Shown one piece after another: positions 1 to 8,469 of a DNA stretch of 64,000 bases. The notes under the pieces were generated by a model. The model saw only the letters and a list, made by a program, of their open reading frames with translations. It was not told the DNA's origin and ran no database searches. Position numbers and translations under genes: made by a program. Location of the stretch: positions 1,860,001-1,924,000 of the forward strand of contig NZ_BMYZ01000001.1 in the NCBI RefSeq assembly GCF_014652535.1, read 5' to 3'. The number at the start of each line of letters is the position of its first letter. The first letter of the stretch is position 1. This stretch comes from Cellvibrio zantedeschiae. GTDB lineage: Bacteria > Pseudomonadota > Gammaproteobacteria > Pseudomonadales > Cellvibrionaceae.

Positions 1-50
1 AGCTTTATTCCGCACGTATTAATTCTTAATGGAACCTATGAGGACATAAA

Positions 51-506
51 ATGAAATCTGTAATTGTTAAAGCAACGGTGATTTGTGGAACCCTGGATAT
101 TCTTTACGCCATAGTTATGGCAATTCTGGGCGGCGGCACAGCCTTGGGGGTTTTGCATTCTGTTGCGTCCGGTCCTTTTGGTGCAAGTATAAAATCCTGG
201 GGCTGGGCGGGCGGATTAGTTGGGCTTGGAGTGCACTTTACAATCATGCTGGTAATGGTTGCAGCTTTTGTATTTATTGTTAAATCCGTTCGAATCCTTT
301 CATCCATAAACACGTTTGTATTAGGCACCATTTATGGATGCTTACTTTACTTTGTTATGTATTGGGTTGTATTAAGCTTGCGTTGGCCGAGTGCATTTCC
401 ACAAACAGATCCAATGCAAATTATTAAAGCACTTATACCCCATATTTTTCTCGTAGGGATTCCGTTGGCATTCATTGCCAAGCAGCAAAAAAATAGACAA
501 ATTTAG
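51..506 (+). CDS. Small four-helix inner-membrane protein, function unknown
   Basis: A 151-residue, very hydrophobic protein with about four membrane segments (roughly residues 5-30, 50-80, 88-112 and 128-145). It has a short basic C-terminal tail (KQQKNRQ) that suggests a cytoplasmic end. A GAGGAC ribosome-binding site lies just before the ATG. No catalytic motif is visible. Similar uncharacterised proteins of about 145 residues occur in gammaproteobacteria, but I cannot assign a family or function. The next gene follows after 10 bases, so the two are probably cotranscribed. Nothing upstream is visible because the window begins here. Confidence 0.75.
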   Translation: MKSVIVKATVICGTLDILYAIVMAILGGGTALGVLHSVASGPFGASIKSWGWAGGLVGLGVHFTIMLVMVAAFVFIVKSVRILSSINTFVLGTIYGCLLYFVMYWVVLSLRWPSAFPQTDPMQIIKALIPHIFLVGIPLAFIAKQQKNRQI

Positions 507-516
507 GAAAACAATC

Positions 517-738
517 ATGACCGAAAAGTTAAATGACGAAGCATTACAAGCCTTAAAAATCGCATTCACTTATATGCCTAAAGCAATTGAAGTAAATAAA
601 TATGAGTACGGTGACCGCTACCAAACTGTACTTGAGCATATTGAAACCGTAAGAGAAGTATTACTTCTCAATGACGTAGACCCCGAAGAAGTTTATGGTG
701 AAATTAATCCTGATAGCACACCTAATTCATCTTATTAG
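517..738 (+). CDS. Small acidic protein, function unknown
   Basis: A 73-residue acidic, soluble protein without signal peptide, membrane segment or cysteine. The start chosen is the ATG at 517, which has AGGAAA a few bases upstream. The frame is open further upstream, but an earlier start (475) would overlap the end of the preceding membrane-protein gene. The sequence is mostly helical with a Pro/Ser-rich end. I do not recognise a family. It lies between the membrane protein and the MerR regulator on the same strand with short gaps, so it may belong to one transcription unit. Confidence 0.6.
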   Translation: MTEKLNDEALQALKIAFTYMPKAIEVNKYEYGDRYQTVLEHIETVREVLLLNDVDPEEVYGEINPDSTPNSSY

Positions 739-756
739 TGATGAGTATATTAAACG

Positions 757-1113
757 ATGAATATCAAAGAGCTTTCAGAAAAAACGCATCTATCTGCGCA
801 CACGCTAAGATATTATGAAAAGATTGGTATTCTGCCGAATATTCAAAAGAATAGCAGCGGACATAGATTTTATTCAGCAAGCGATCTGGAATGGATAAGT
901 TTTGTTATTAAACTGAAAGAGACTGGAATGCCGCTGGAGGAAATTATTACTTATGCCCGCCTTCGTGAACAAGGCGATGCCACTTCTGCTGAACGTATGC
1001 AATTATTAATTAAGCACAGGGAAGTATTGGAGGCAGCCATTGCTCGGCAAACAAATTATCTAGCGGCGCTAGACGCAAAAATTAATTTTTATCGCAACAA
1101 AATTAACGCTTGA
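757..1113 (+). CDS. MerR-family transcriptional regulator
   Basis: A 118-residue MerR-type regulator. The N-terminal winged helix-turn-helix is clear: residues 1-40 carry the LSAHTLRYYEKIGIL signature followed by the wing (GHRFYSASDLEWI), and a dimerisation helix follows from about residue 75. The C-terminus has no conserved cysteines, so a metal-sensing role is unlikely; it resembles the small MerR proteins that control redox or detoxification genes. The next gene, 58 bases downstream on the same strand, encodes a carboxymuconolactone-decarboxylase-like protein. That is a common partner for such regulators and a plausible target. The effector is unknown. Confidence 0.85.
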   Translation: MNIKELSEKTHLSAHTLRYYEKIGILPNIQKNSSGHRFYSASDLEWISFVIKLKETGMPLEEIITYARLREQGDATSAERMQLLIKHREVLEAAIARQTNYLAALDAKINFYRNKINA

Positions 1114-1171
1114 CTTAGACCTAACTCTAACACTTAAGCTCGCCCCACATTCACAGTAATGAGGGAAGACC

Positions 1172-1543
1172 ATGACTCAATCACGCTACGAAACTGGCTT
1201 ACAAAAGCTCAACCAAATTGACGGTTTAGCAGGCACAAAGGTTATTGAAAGCCTGCAAGATATTTGCCCCGACTTAGCCAAGTTCACCATCGAATTTCCC
1301 TTTGGCGATATTTATTCGCGGCCCGGCCTGGATCTTAAATCCCGCGAAATAGCAACTGTGGCCGCTCTCACAGCCTTAGGCAATTGTGCACCGCAACTTA
1401 AGGTCCACCTTCAGGCAGCGCTAAACGTAGGATGCACAGAAGATGAACTTAAAGAGGTTATTCTACAAATGGCTGTCTATGCAGGTTTTCCCGCCGCCCT
1501 GAATGGCATGCTCGCCTTTAAGGAAGTATTAAAAAGAAACTAA
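1172..1543 (+). CDS. Carboxymuconolactone decarboxylase (CMD)-family protein
   Basis: A 123-residue all-helical CMD-fold protein. The family pattern is visible from residue 55: SREIATVAALTALGNCAPQLKVH, then LQAALNVGCTEDEL and a helix ending in YAGFPAALNG. The CxxC of AhpD peroxidase partners is not present; the first Cys is followed six residues later by a His. It therefore belongs to the gamma-carboxymuconolactone-decarboxylase-like side of the family, whose members are often of unknown substrate. A GAGGGAAG ribosome-binding site precedes the ATG. The gene sits behind the MerR regulator, suggesting stress-induced expression. An actual beta-ketoadipate pathway role is unlikely because no other pathway gene is nearby. 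Confidence 0.8.
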   Translation: MTQSRYETGLQKLNQIDGLAGTKVIESLQDICPDLAKFTIEFPFGDIYSRPGLDLKSREIATVAALTALGNCAPQLKVHLQAALNVGCTEDELKEVILQMAVYAGFPAALNGMLAFKEVLKRN

Positions 1544-1640
1544 TAAACGAAGGTTCAGTGTTCGCCTAAGACCACATTCGCAAAAGCAATCTAAATATCT
1601 TGTTTAACGACAGGATGAAGCTATGGCATCATAGTAAATA

Positions 1641-2617
1641 TTGCGTTACTTACGCATTAAGCTTCTGTTTGCGCAGTTGGAGCATCCGAATATTCGCACC
1701 CTATCGAAAGAAAACATAAGAGGCTACTTTGGGTTCTTTACATCCAATGTAGCCCTTTGTGCCCTACTCTTTTGCATCTGCCTCTTATCACCCGGCGTGC
1801 ACGCCGAGCAAACGGATCCTATAGTTGTTCGTTACCCTGCATCTGATTCAAACCCCTATTACTACAAACGCGTAAAATATTTCGTAGAAATACTTGAATT
1901 AGCTCTATCCAAATCAAACCACAAATATCAGTTAGAAAAAGTTTCGTTGCCGTTTATGAACGAAAGCCGTTCCAAGACCAACCTTATGACTAATGTTTAT
2001 GAGGTTCATTGGCTGAATGTTCAAAAATCATTAGACACAGATATACACCCGATCCGAATCCCACTATGCAAAGGCTTGAGCGGATGGCGAATATTATTTA
2101 TACGCCCAGAAAGCCAAAGCAACTCTCTTCTATCAAAACGCTAAAGGATTTACGCCATTACACAGCGGGGCACGGTAATGATTGGCCAGAAACTGCTCGC
2201 TATAACAGCTTAGAATTACCGCAAAAATTATCAGGAAGCTGGAAAGGACTTTTTTATATGCTGAACCAGAGCCGAATAGATTATTTGTCGCGCTCTGCGC
2301 TTGAAATTTACGATGAGGAAGATGCTTTTCCAGAGTTAGGGTTGAAGATCGAATCGCAATTGGTATTTCACTATCCTGCCACCTATTATTTTTATGTTAA
2401 CAAAAACAACCAATCACTTGCTGCCGATATAAAAATTGGTTTGGAACGCGCTATCGCCGATGGTTCATTTGACAAAATATTCAACCGTTATTTCAGTGAA
2501 AAAATTAGCCGTTTACATATTGAAAAACGCCGTATTATTGAAATGCCAACCGAAGCCGATGCAAGCCTGATTGCTGATCGAAAAGCAAATCCTTCTTACT
2601 GGTACAAAGCACATTAA
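1641..2617 (+). pseudogene. Frameshifted periplasmic solute-binding-like protein (SBP_bac_3 type)
   Basis: Two overlapping frames together read as one protein. The first (1641-2144) has a signal peptide (NVALCALLFCICLLSPGVHA) followed by QTDPIVVRYPASDSNPYYY. It runs to GWRILFIRPESQ and then leaves frame. The second frame continues from about 2120 (SIKTLKDLRHYTAGHGNDWPE) to a stop at 2617 with the remainder of an extracellular solute-binding-like domain. The shift lies between about 2105 and 2140. The first frame has only a TTG start (1641). A second frame begins with ATG at 1615 behind an AGGA motif and gives 34 residues before a stop, so a second lesion near the N-terminus is possible. It is either a decayed gene or a sequencing error. 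Relatives are small stand-alone amino-acid-binding-like proteins of unknown ligand. Confidence 0.7.
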
Positions 2618-2753
2618 TCGCGACCCAAAAAATATTTCATTCCTTTTACCCAAAAAAAATTTCCATCATTAATAATGGAAAACATTCAAATACAATTCTA
2701 AACAAAACTGAATAAAGCTAATCTTGCAACAAAATCGCGTTAGTAGGCAGACT

Positions 2754-2783
2754 AATAATGATGTACGACCATCATTATTTTTA
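2754..2783 (+). terminator. Hairpin with T-run before the GlcG-like gene
   Basis: AATAATGATG and CATCATTATT form a perfect 10-bp stem around a 6-base loop, followed directly by a run of T. It ends about 20 bases before the ATG at 2803. It could terminate transcription from the upstream pseudogene or act as an attenuator for the GlcG-like gene. A weaker hairpin (TTTCCAT/ATGGAAA) lies at 2660-2681. Confidence 0.5.
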
Positions 2784-2802
2784 ACCTACCAGGAGACGGT
2801 AC

Positions 2803-3303
2803 ATGCAAGGTTTCAAAAAATTATTATTAGGATGTGTTTGCGCAGCTGTATGTACACAAGGGTTTGCCGACAGCAAGGATAACAAGGGCTTTGTAGTGAG
2901 CAAACCAAGCCTTACCTTGAAAGCAGCAGAAACTATTGCAAATGCGTGCATTGAGAATCAGGTAAGTAATAGAGGCAGTACGATTGCAATTGCAGTCGTG
3001 GATGCAAGCGGAAATTTATTGGTTTATAAACGTATGGATGGCACGAGTGTAGCGAGTGGTGATATTGCGCTGCAAAAAAGCATCAGCGCCGCCCGTTACG
3101 GTTACGCTACTCGTGAAACAAATAGATGGGTCACCGGCAATATCGCCGTTGGTCAAGCGAAAGATATATTTGGCGTTACAGGCGGTATACCCGTTAAAAC
3201 CCAGTCAGGTGAAATTTTGGGTGGCATAGGTGTTAGCGGTGCCATTTCAGACGATGATGAAGCCTGCGCTAAAATTGGTTTAAGTAAATTGGGTGATCTG
3301 TAA
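2803..3303 (+). CDS. Exported GlcG/HbpS-like protein (heme-degrading domain family)
   Basis: A 166-residue protein with an N-terminal signal peptide (about residues 1-22, ending GFA/DSKDN). A GlcG/HbpS (DUF336, PF03928-type) domain follows, recognisable by TIAIAVVDASGNLLVYKRMDGT, the TRETNRWV segment and GGIPVKTQSGEILGGIGVSGA near the C-terminus. HbpS of Streptomyces binds heme outside the cell; most relatives are of unknown function. Export to the periplasm follows from the signal peptide. An AGGAGA ribosome-binding site precedes the ATG. The gene appears monocistronic, with a gap of about 280 bases before the EF-G gene. Confidence 0.85.
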   Translation: MQGFKKLLLGCVCAAVCTQGFADSKDNKGFVVSKPSLTLKAAETIANACIENQVSNRGSTIAIAVVDASGNLLVYKRMDGTSVASGDIALQKSISAARYGYATRETNRWVTGNIAVGQAKDIFGVTGGIPVKTQSGEILGGIGVSGAISDDDEACAKIGLSKLGDL

Positions 3304-3465
3304 AATTCAACCCGGCATTCTGCTCTGATTCGCGTTTTTGACCATAAAAGTGAATCAGGGCAACTTCTCTCGACAAAATCCCCTCTCAAACATCAATCTG
3401 CCGGTTTCGGAATGTCACTGAAAGACATAACTCCGAACAGAATTTTCCAGAAAACACAGATCGCA

Positions 3466-3508
3466 GACGAAATTTGACGAAAAGAATGCCATTCATGGAA
3501 ATTTCGTC
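3466..3508. promoter_or_regulatory. Inverted repeat upstream of the EF-G gene
   Basis: GACGAAATTT (3466-3475) is repeated as its exact reverse complement (3499-3508). The motif GACGAAA occurs again in between (about 3476-3482). The right arm runs into a T-rich stretch (CGCTTTTTCC), so the element could be a terminator or attenuator, or an operator site. A possible -10 (TATATT, 3543-3548) lies further downstream, without a convincing -35. Confidence 0.45.
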
Positions 3509-3585
3509 GCTTTTTCCTAGGGCACATCTCAATAAAATCCTGTATATTACGCGCCTATTTTCCAACCCAGCTTATAGAGAGTCCT

Positions 3586-5682
3586 ATGACTGATTTATCA
3601 CTTTACAGAAACATTGGTATCTTCGCCCACGTTGATGCCGGCAAAACCACCACTACCGAGCGTATTCTGAAGCTGACTGGTAAAATCCATAAGATCGGTG
3701 AGGTTCACGAAGGTGAATCAACTACCGACTTCATGGTACAGGAAGCTGAACGTGGTATTACCATTCAGTCGGCAGCTGTAACCTGCTTCTGGAAAGGTAC
3801 TCGCTTCAACGTAATTGATACCCCCGGACACGTTGACTTCACCGTAGAAGTATATCGTTCATTGAAAGTATTGGACGGCGGTATCGGCGTATTCTGTGGT
3901 TCTGGCGGTGTAGAGCCTCAGTCAGAAACTAACTGGCGCTATGCGAACGACTCTAAAGTATCGCGTTTGATTTTCGTAAACAAACTTGACCGTATCGGTG
4001 CTGACTTCCTGCGCGTTACCGACCAGGTACAAAACGTACTTGGCGCCAAGCCACTGATCATGACCCTGCCAATCGGCCGCGAAGACACTTTCGTGGGCGT
4101 GGTAGACGTTCTGAACCGTCAAGCCTACGTGTGGGACGATTCTGGCAAACCAGAAAACTACAACGTTGTAGAAATTCCTGCCGATATGAAGGACGACGTT
4201 GAACTCTACCGCAGCCAATTGGTTGAAACTGCTGTAGAGCAAGACGACGACTTGATGATGGCTTATATGGATGGCGAAGAGCCTTCAATTGAAGACCTCA
4301 AGCGTTGTATTCGTAAGGGTACTCGTGACCTCGTGTTCTTCCCAACCTTCTGTGGTTCTGCCTTCAAAAACAAAGGTATGCAACTCCTGTTGGACGCGGT
4401 AGTTGACTATCTGCCTAACCCAACCGAAGTTAACCCCCAACCTTTGACTGACGAAGAAGGTAACGAAACTGGCGAGTTCGCAACAGTTTCTGCCGACGAG
4501 CCATTCCGCGCACTGGCGTTCAAGATTATGGATGACCGTTTCGGCGCCCTGACCTTCGTACGTATCTACTCAGGCGTGCTGAACAAAGGTGACACTCTGC
4601 TGAACTCGTTCACCGGCAAAACCGAGCGTATCGGTCGTATGGTGGAAATGAACGCTAACGACCGTACCGACCTGACCACCGCACAAGCTGGTGACATCAT
4701 CGCGTTGGTAGGCCTGAAGAACGTTCAAACCGGTCACACCCTGTGTGATCCAAAGCACCCATGTACTCTTGAACCAATGGTGTTCCCAGAGCCAGTAATT
4801 TCTATTGCTGTAACTCCGAAAGACAAGAGCATGATCGAGAAGATGGCGACTGCTATCGGTAAGCTGGTGTCAGAAGATCCAACTTTCCGCGTTGAGACTG
4901 ACCAGGATTCAGGCGAAACTATCCTGCGCGGTATGGGTGAACTTCACCTGGATATTAAAGTAGACATCATGAAGCGTACTTATGGTGTTGAGTTGAACGT
5001 TGGTCAACCACAAGTGGCCTACCGCGAAACCATTACTCGCGGTATCGAAGACAGCTACACCCACAAGAAGCAATCTGGTGGTTCTGGTCAATACGGTAAG
5101 ATCGACTACCGTATTAACCCAGGCGAGCCAAACACTGGTTTCGTGTTCAAGACTTCTGTTGTTGGTGGTAGCGTTCCGAAAGAATTCTACCCAGCCATTG
5201 AAAAAGGCTTTAAGTCAATGATGGACACTGGTCCATTGGCTGGCTTCCCTGTGTTGGACGTGGAAATTGACCTGTTTGACGGTGCATTCCACGCCGTGGA
5301 CTCGTCAGCAATCGCGTTCGAAATCGCAGCGAAAGGCGCTTTCCGTCAATCTATGCCAAAAGCCGGTCCACAATTGCTTGAACCAATCATGAAAGTTGAC
5401 GTGTTCACTCCAGAAGATCACGTAGGTGATGTTATCGGTGACCTGAACCGTCGTCGCGGCATGATCAACGGCCAAGACGCTGGCGTAACTGGTGTTCGTA
5501 TCAAGGCACAGGTTCCACTGTCAGAAATGTTTGGTTACATCTCTACTTTGCGTACCATGACTTCTGGTCGCGGCCAGTTCTCTATGGAATTCTCTCACTA
5601 CGCTCCTTGCCCAAGTAACGTAGCTGAAGCTGTAATTGCAAAAGAGAAAGAAAAGAAAGCTGCTGCTGAAAAGAATAAATAA
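3586..5682 (+). CDS. fusA2: Elongation factor G, type 2 (EF-G2)
   Basis: A 698-residue translation GTPase. The G domain shows G1 [13 protein letters not shown] (about residues 14-26), the switch-I segment [10 protein letters not shown]3 DTPGHVD and G4 NKLD. Domains II to V follow, with the domain IV segment YRETITRG and the domain V ending [16 protein letters not shown]. It catalyses GTP-dependent translocation and may also work in ribosome recycling. The [25 protein letters not shown] form is typical of the second EF-G copy of many gammaproteobacteria, and no str-operon genes flank it, hence the EF-G2 call. Codon usage looks highly biased (GGT, CGT, AAC), as in a strongly expressed gene. It is monocistronic, closed by a strong terminator. 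Confidence 0.92.
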   Translation: MTDLSLYRNIGIFAHVDAGKTTTTERILKLTGKIHKIGEVHEGESTTDFMVQEAERGITIQSAAVTCFWKGTRFNVIDTPGHVDFTVEVYRSLKVLDGGIGVFCGSGGVEPQSETNWRYANDSKVSRLIFVNKLDRIGADFLRVTDQVQNVLGAKPLIMTLPIGREDTFVGVVDVLNRQAYVWDDSGKPENYNVVEIPADMKDDVELYRSQLVETAVEQDDDLMMAYMDGEEPSIEDLKRCIRKGTRDLVFFPTFCGSAFKNKGMQLLLDAVVDYLPNPTEVNPQPLTDEEGNETGEFATVSADEPFRALAFKIMDDRFGALTFVRIYSGVLNKGDTLLNSFTGKTERIGRMVEMNANDRTDLTTAQAGDIIALVGLKNVQTGHTLCDPKHPCTLEPMVFPEPVISIAVTPKDKSMIEKMATAIGKLVSEDPTFRVETDQDSGETILRGMGELHLDIKVDIMKRTYGVELNVGQPQVAYRETITRGIEDSYTHKKQSGGSGQYGKIDYRINPGEPNTGFVFKTSVVGGSVPKEFYPAIEKGFKSMMDTGPLAGFPVLDVEIDLFDGAFHAVDSSAIAFEIAAKGAFRQSMPKAGPQLLEPIMKVDVFTPEDHVGDVIGDLNRRRGMINGQDAGVTGVRIKAQVPLSEMFGYISTLRTMTSGRGQFSMEFSHYAPCPSNVAEAVIAKEKEKKAAAEKNK

Positions 5683-5695
5683 TTCTTTTTTATCA

Positions 5696-5751
5696 GCGCC
5701 TCTCCTGCGCATCCATGCGCTCGAGGCATACCGTTCATCCTGAACATAAAA
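5696..5751. repeat. Palindromic intergenic repeat, copy 1 (3' of fusA2)
   Basis: The block contains GCGCAT-CC-ATGCGC (a near-perfect palindrome, about 5707-5720), a GGCATAC spacer, and CGTTCATCCTGAACATAAAA leading into the terminator. The same ordered blocks occur 3' of the aconitase gene at 28396-28500: 24 of 25 bases agree in the first block and the last block has one substitution. That second copy carries about 50 extra bases between the blocks. Confidence 0.7.
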
Positions 5752-5783
5752 GCCCCGCCAGTGAAAATTGGCGGGGCTTTTTT
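5750..5783 (+). terminator. Rho-independent terminator of fusA2
   Basis: AAGCCCCGCCA and TGGCGGGGCTT pair perfectly around a short loop and are followed by a run of T. It lies about 65 bases after the EF-G stop codon. Confidence 0.92.
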
Positions 5784-5832
5784 ATTGGGTTAAAGCGTTA
5801 GTTTTAAAAATGGTAAAAAAATAACGACAAGC

Positions 5833-6066
5833 CTAGCTGTTTATTAGCGCTTCAATTCCCGCGCCGTAATTGATATGAAATACATTTCCATCAACCACCA
5901 GTGCAGGCACAGATTTAACCCCGGCCTTTAAAGCTTCATCCAAACGGTTCTTTTGCAAACCAAGGTGCACAGATTCAACAGGGCTTTTCAAATTGTCTAC
6001 GAACTGCTGTTCTGCAGTTACGCAAACGGGACAACCTGCATGGTAAAAAACGGCTTTAGTGTTCAT
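5833..6066 (-). CDS. Small thioredoxin/glutaredoxin-fold protein with CPVC motif
   Basis: A 77-residue protein starting MNTKAVFYHAGCPVC, with a CxxC redox motif near residues 12-15 and the cis-proline segment VKSVPALVV near residue 50. This is the minimal thioredoxin-like fold. The start was set at the ATG ending at 6066 because a strong GGAGGAAAC ribosome-binding site lies directly upstream, although the frame is open further. It is probably a cytoplasmic thiol-disulfide protein. It is divergent from the HxlR regulator and glutathione transferase that follow, suggesting a small redox-responsive locus in which the regulator controls both sides. The partner substrate is unknown. Confidence 0.8.
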   Translation of the reverse strand: MNTKAVFYHAGCPVCVTAEQQFVDNLKSPVESVHLGLQKNRLDEALKAGVKSVPALVVDGNVFHINYGAGIEALINS

Positions 6067-6151
6067 AATGTTTCCTCCAAAGGATGATAGTAGTACGCAG
6101 GAACTCGTCCTGACCCGATCCACATTAGGTGAAAGCGACACTGGAAAATAG

Positions 6152-6171
6152 CGGGCACTTTTTGGTGCCCG
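6152..6171. promoter_or_regulatory. Inverted repeat upstream of the HxlR gene
   Basis: CGGGCAC and GTGCCCG form a perfect 7-bp stem around TTTTTG, 26 bases before the HxlR start and inside the divergent intergenic region. It could be an operator for the HxlR protein or a leader hairpin. Confidence 0.45.
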
Positions 6172-6196
6172 GGTAACTTTTTGGGGTAAAACCTTG

Positions 6197-6517
6197 ATGA
6201 AAAACGAGAAAAAAATTTCTTCACCAACATTGTCCGATTATCAAAAACTGGAAGATGTTATCGGCTGCAAATGGTCAGTTGCAGTTTTAACGAGCATCGC
6301 CAAAGGGATTAATCGCCCCGGCGAAATTGAACGTCACATTGAAGGCATATCCACTAAAGTGCTTTCGGAGCGCTTTCGCAAATTAACGGCATACGGGCTT
6401 TTGTTGAAACATGCTTACGCCGAATTACCACCACGCACCGAATATGAATTAACAAATAAAGGCAAAAGCTTGATCAATATTATTGAGCAGATCCACGAAT
6501 TGGACGCAACAGAATAA
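6197..6517 (+). CDS. HxlR-family transcriptional regulator
   Basis: A 106-residue winged helix protein. The HxlR family pattern is clear: a lone Cys in VIGCKWSVAVLTSIAKGINRP near residue 22, GISTKVLSERFRKLTAYGLL in the recognition region, and PPRTEYELTNKGKSL in the wing. Members such as HypR and QorR sense electrophiles or disulfide stress through this N-terminal Cys. The ATG at 6197 was preferred over the TTG immediately before it. The next gene, a glutathione transferase, begins 4 bases after the stop, and a thioredoxin-like gene is divergent. Both are likely targets. Confidence 0.88.
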   Translation: MKNEKKISSPTLSDYQKLEDVIGCKWSVAVLTSIAKGINRPGEIERHIEGISTKVLSERFRKLTAYGLLLKHAYAELPPRTEYELTNKGKSLINIIEQIHELDATE

Positions 6518-6521
6518 CTTA

Positions 6522-7139
6522 ATGAAAAAAAACTCTCGCCCAATTTTATATACATTTAGGCGCTGCCCCTATGCCATGCGCGCACGCATGGCTATTTATA
6601 TCGCCGGCATTGACGTCGAAAAAATCGAAGTTTCATTAAAAAATAAACCGCAAAGTCTATTAGATTACTCACCCAAAGCTACGGTGCCTGTAGTTGTTAC
6701 ACCCACCGGTGAAGTTATCGAACAAAGCCGTGACATTATGAATTGGGCACTACTGCAAGCAGACCCGGATAATTGGTTATTGCAAAATGATATTTTGATG
6801 CAGCAACAAATGAAGCAATTAATTGATAGCTGTGATAATGAATTTAAACCCTTGCTGGATCGCTACAAATATTTTGACCGTTATCCGGAATATTCGCAGC
6901 TGGAGTATCGCCAGCAAGCAGAGAATTTTATTCAGGTATTGGAAACCAGATTAAAACAGCAAGCGTTTCTCGTAGACTCACAAATGCGCCTCGCTGACGC
7001 CGCAATTTTTCCCTTCACTCGACAATTTGCTGCGGTGGATCATGATTGGTTTATGCAAAGTGATTATACAAACTTACAGCGCTGGATTGATGTTTGCGTA
7101 AACACAACTATGTTCAAAAGCATTATGGAAAAGAGTTAA
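6522..7139 (+). CDS. Glutathione S-transferase family protein
   Basis: A 205-residue protein with an N-terminal thioredoxin-like domain (PILYTFRRCPYAMRARMAIYIAG). A CPYA motif near residues 15-18 replaces the usual Ser/Tyr, as in omega-type or glutaredoxin-2-like GSTs. The segment ATVPVVVTPTGEVIEQSRDIM forms the glutathione-binding cis-Pro and Gln-Ser region. A helical C-terminal domain with LADAAIFPFTRQFAAVD follows. It is probably a cytoplasmic thiol transferase or dehydroascorbate-reductase-like enzyme. The ATG at 6522 starts 4 bases after the HxlR stop, indicating one operon and probable HxlR control. Confidence 0.88.
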   Translation: MKKNSRPILYTFRRCPYAMRARMAIYIAGIDVEKIEVSLKNKPQSLLDYSPKATVPVVVTPTGEVIEQSRDIMNWALLQADPDNWLLQNDILMQQQMKQLIDSCDNEFKPLLDRYKYFDRYPEYSQLEYRQQAENFIQVLETRLKQQAFLVDSQMRLADAAIFPFTRQFAAVDHDWFMQSDYTNLQRWIDVCVNTTMFKSIMEKS

Positions 7140-7275
7140 CTATGTAATCGCAGCACGCATTTAACCTAGTGTATATTTCTGTAAATTAATAGGATTTATC
7201 GTAATCCTGTGTTGTACTAGATAAGTTTTCTGCACGCTAAACTGTAAAATTCTCCTGACACGCTTGAAAAGTGTT

Positions 7276-7309
7276 GGCTCAAAATGAAAAGGTCGGCTCA
7301 AAATGAAAA
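7276..7309 (+). repeat. Tandem 15-bp repeat duplicating the start region
   Basis: GGCTCAAAATGAAAA occurs at 7276-7290 and again at 7295-7309. Each copy contains an ATG. The first (7284) opens a 9-codon reading frame that ends after the true start of the esterase gene (7303), in another frame. Confidence 0.75.
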
Positions 7310-8391
7310 ATAATATGCTTCTTATTTCACTATTCTCCATCGCTTTGTTGGGGTGCGCTGATGCAGGCACCAAATCTGATAAAGCAAATGCTGCAGCAGC
7401 AAAAACTGCTAGCTCCGAAGCTTTTACCGGAGCGAACTCTCGCTTAATTGGCCGTTTCGATCGTAACACTAATGGGCAAGCAAAGTTTACCTGGCCAGGT
7501 TCAGCGATTGAATTTCGCTTCGAAGGCTCCAAAGCCAGTATTAATATCGCGAGCCAGGCAAAAACACGTTTCGCAGTAACGATTGATGGAAAGACTACAG
7601 ATCTTTGGACTGAAGCCGGAAATCACACATATGTTTTGGCATCCAATCTGGGCAGTGGCACTCACACTCTCAGACTAACGCGCCTCAATGAATCCACTGC
7701 AGGTGTCACCAGCTTTATTAGCGATCCACAAGTCGATGGAAAATTATTAAGTCCACCGCAAACACCGGAAAAGCAGTTGTTGGTAATTGGTGATTCAATA
7801 ACTGCAGGCTACGGCGTTGAAGGTGCGAGCGAAGCCTGCCATTACACACTTGATACGAGCAATCAACAACTTACTTATGCAGCTCTCGCGGCAAGCGCGC
7901 TGGGCGCAGACTTACATGCGATAGCATGGTCTGGCATTGGCGCCTGGCGTTCCTACGGTGAAAAGACTCCAACAAATCCGACCATTCTCACACGGCATAC
8001 ACGTACGCTTGCTGATGATACAACTAGCGTTTGGAATCCATCGCAATATCAACCCGATGCAATACTTATTAATATAGGCACCAATGATTATTGGGAAGGC
8101 TCTACCAGCGACGATTACCGTCTTAACATGGCAAAATTAATTGCACAAATACAAACTGACTATAAAAGCAAACCTATTTATTTAATCGTAAGCCCTATGC
8201 TTACCAATAAGGTTCACGCCGCACAAAAACAAGTTTTGGATGGGCTTGCAGTTGGAAATGTAAAAGTGCTCGATTTAGGTGAGGGCCCCGGTTCAGACGG
8301 TCTCGGCTGTGATTATCACCCCAACAGCAAAACCCATGCACGCTTGGGCAAGGTATTGGAAAAAAATCTTAAAGCAGATTTGAAGTGGTAA
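7303..8391 (+). CDS. SGNH-hydrolase lipoprotein esterase (CE2-like acetylesterase)
   Basis: A 362-residue lipoprotein (MKNNMLLISLFSIALLGC, lipobox Cys near residue 18) with the two-domain layout of carbohydrate esterase family 2. A beta-sandwich domain spans about residues 45-150 (RLIGRFD to VDGKLL). An SGNH domain follows with block I GDSITAGYG (Ser near 167), a Gly block AWSGIGAW, block III IGTNDYWEG, and GCDYHPNSKTH supplying the catalytic Asp/His. Cellvibrio japonicus CE2 enzymes remove acetyl groups from xylan and mannan; a similar role at the cell surface is likely. It is monocistronic and followed by a 13-bp hairpin. Confidence 0.85.
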   Translation: MKNNMLLISLFSIALLGCADAGTKSDKANAAAAKTASSEAFTGANSRLIGRFDRNTNGQAKFTWPGSAIEFRFEGSKASINIASQAKTRFAVTIDGKTTDLWTEAGNHTYVLASNLGSGTHTLRLTRLNESTAGVTSFISDPQVDGKLLSPPQTPEKQLLVIGDSITAGYGVEGASEACHYTLDTSNQQLTYAALAASALGADLHAIAWSGIGAWRSYGEKTPTNPTILTRHTRTLADDTTSVWNPSQYQPDAILINIGTNDYWEGSTSDDYRLNMAKLIAQIQTDYKSKPIYLIVSPMLTNKVHAAQKQVLDGLAVGNVKVLDLGEGPGSDGLGCDYHPNSKTHARLGKVLEKNLKADLKW

Positions 8392-8403
8392 TCTAACTAA
8401 ATG

Positions 8404-8438
8404 CATCATTGCCCAGTGCAACAACCTGGGCAATGATG
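8404..8438 (+). terminator. Strong hairpin 3' of the CE2-like gene
   Basis: CATCATTGCCCAG and CTGGGCAATGATG form a perfect 13-bp stem around a 9-base loop, 12 bases after the stop codon. There is no T-run, so it may protect the mRNA 3' end or be a factor-dependent terminator rather than a classical one. Confidence 0.6.
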
Positions 8439-8469
8439 ATGCTTCAACACGAAATGCAATACTTTCACC

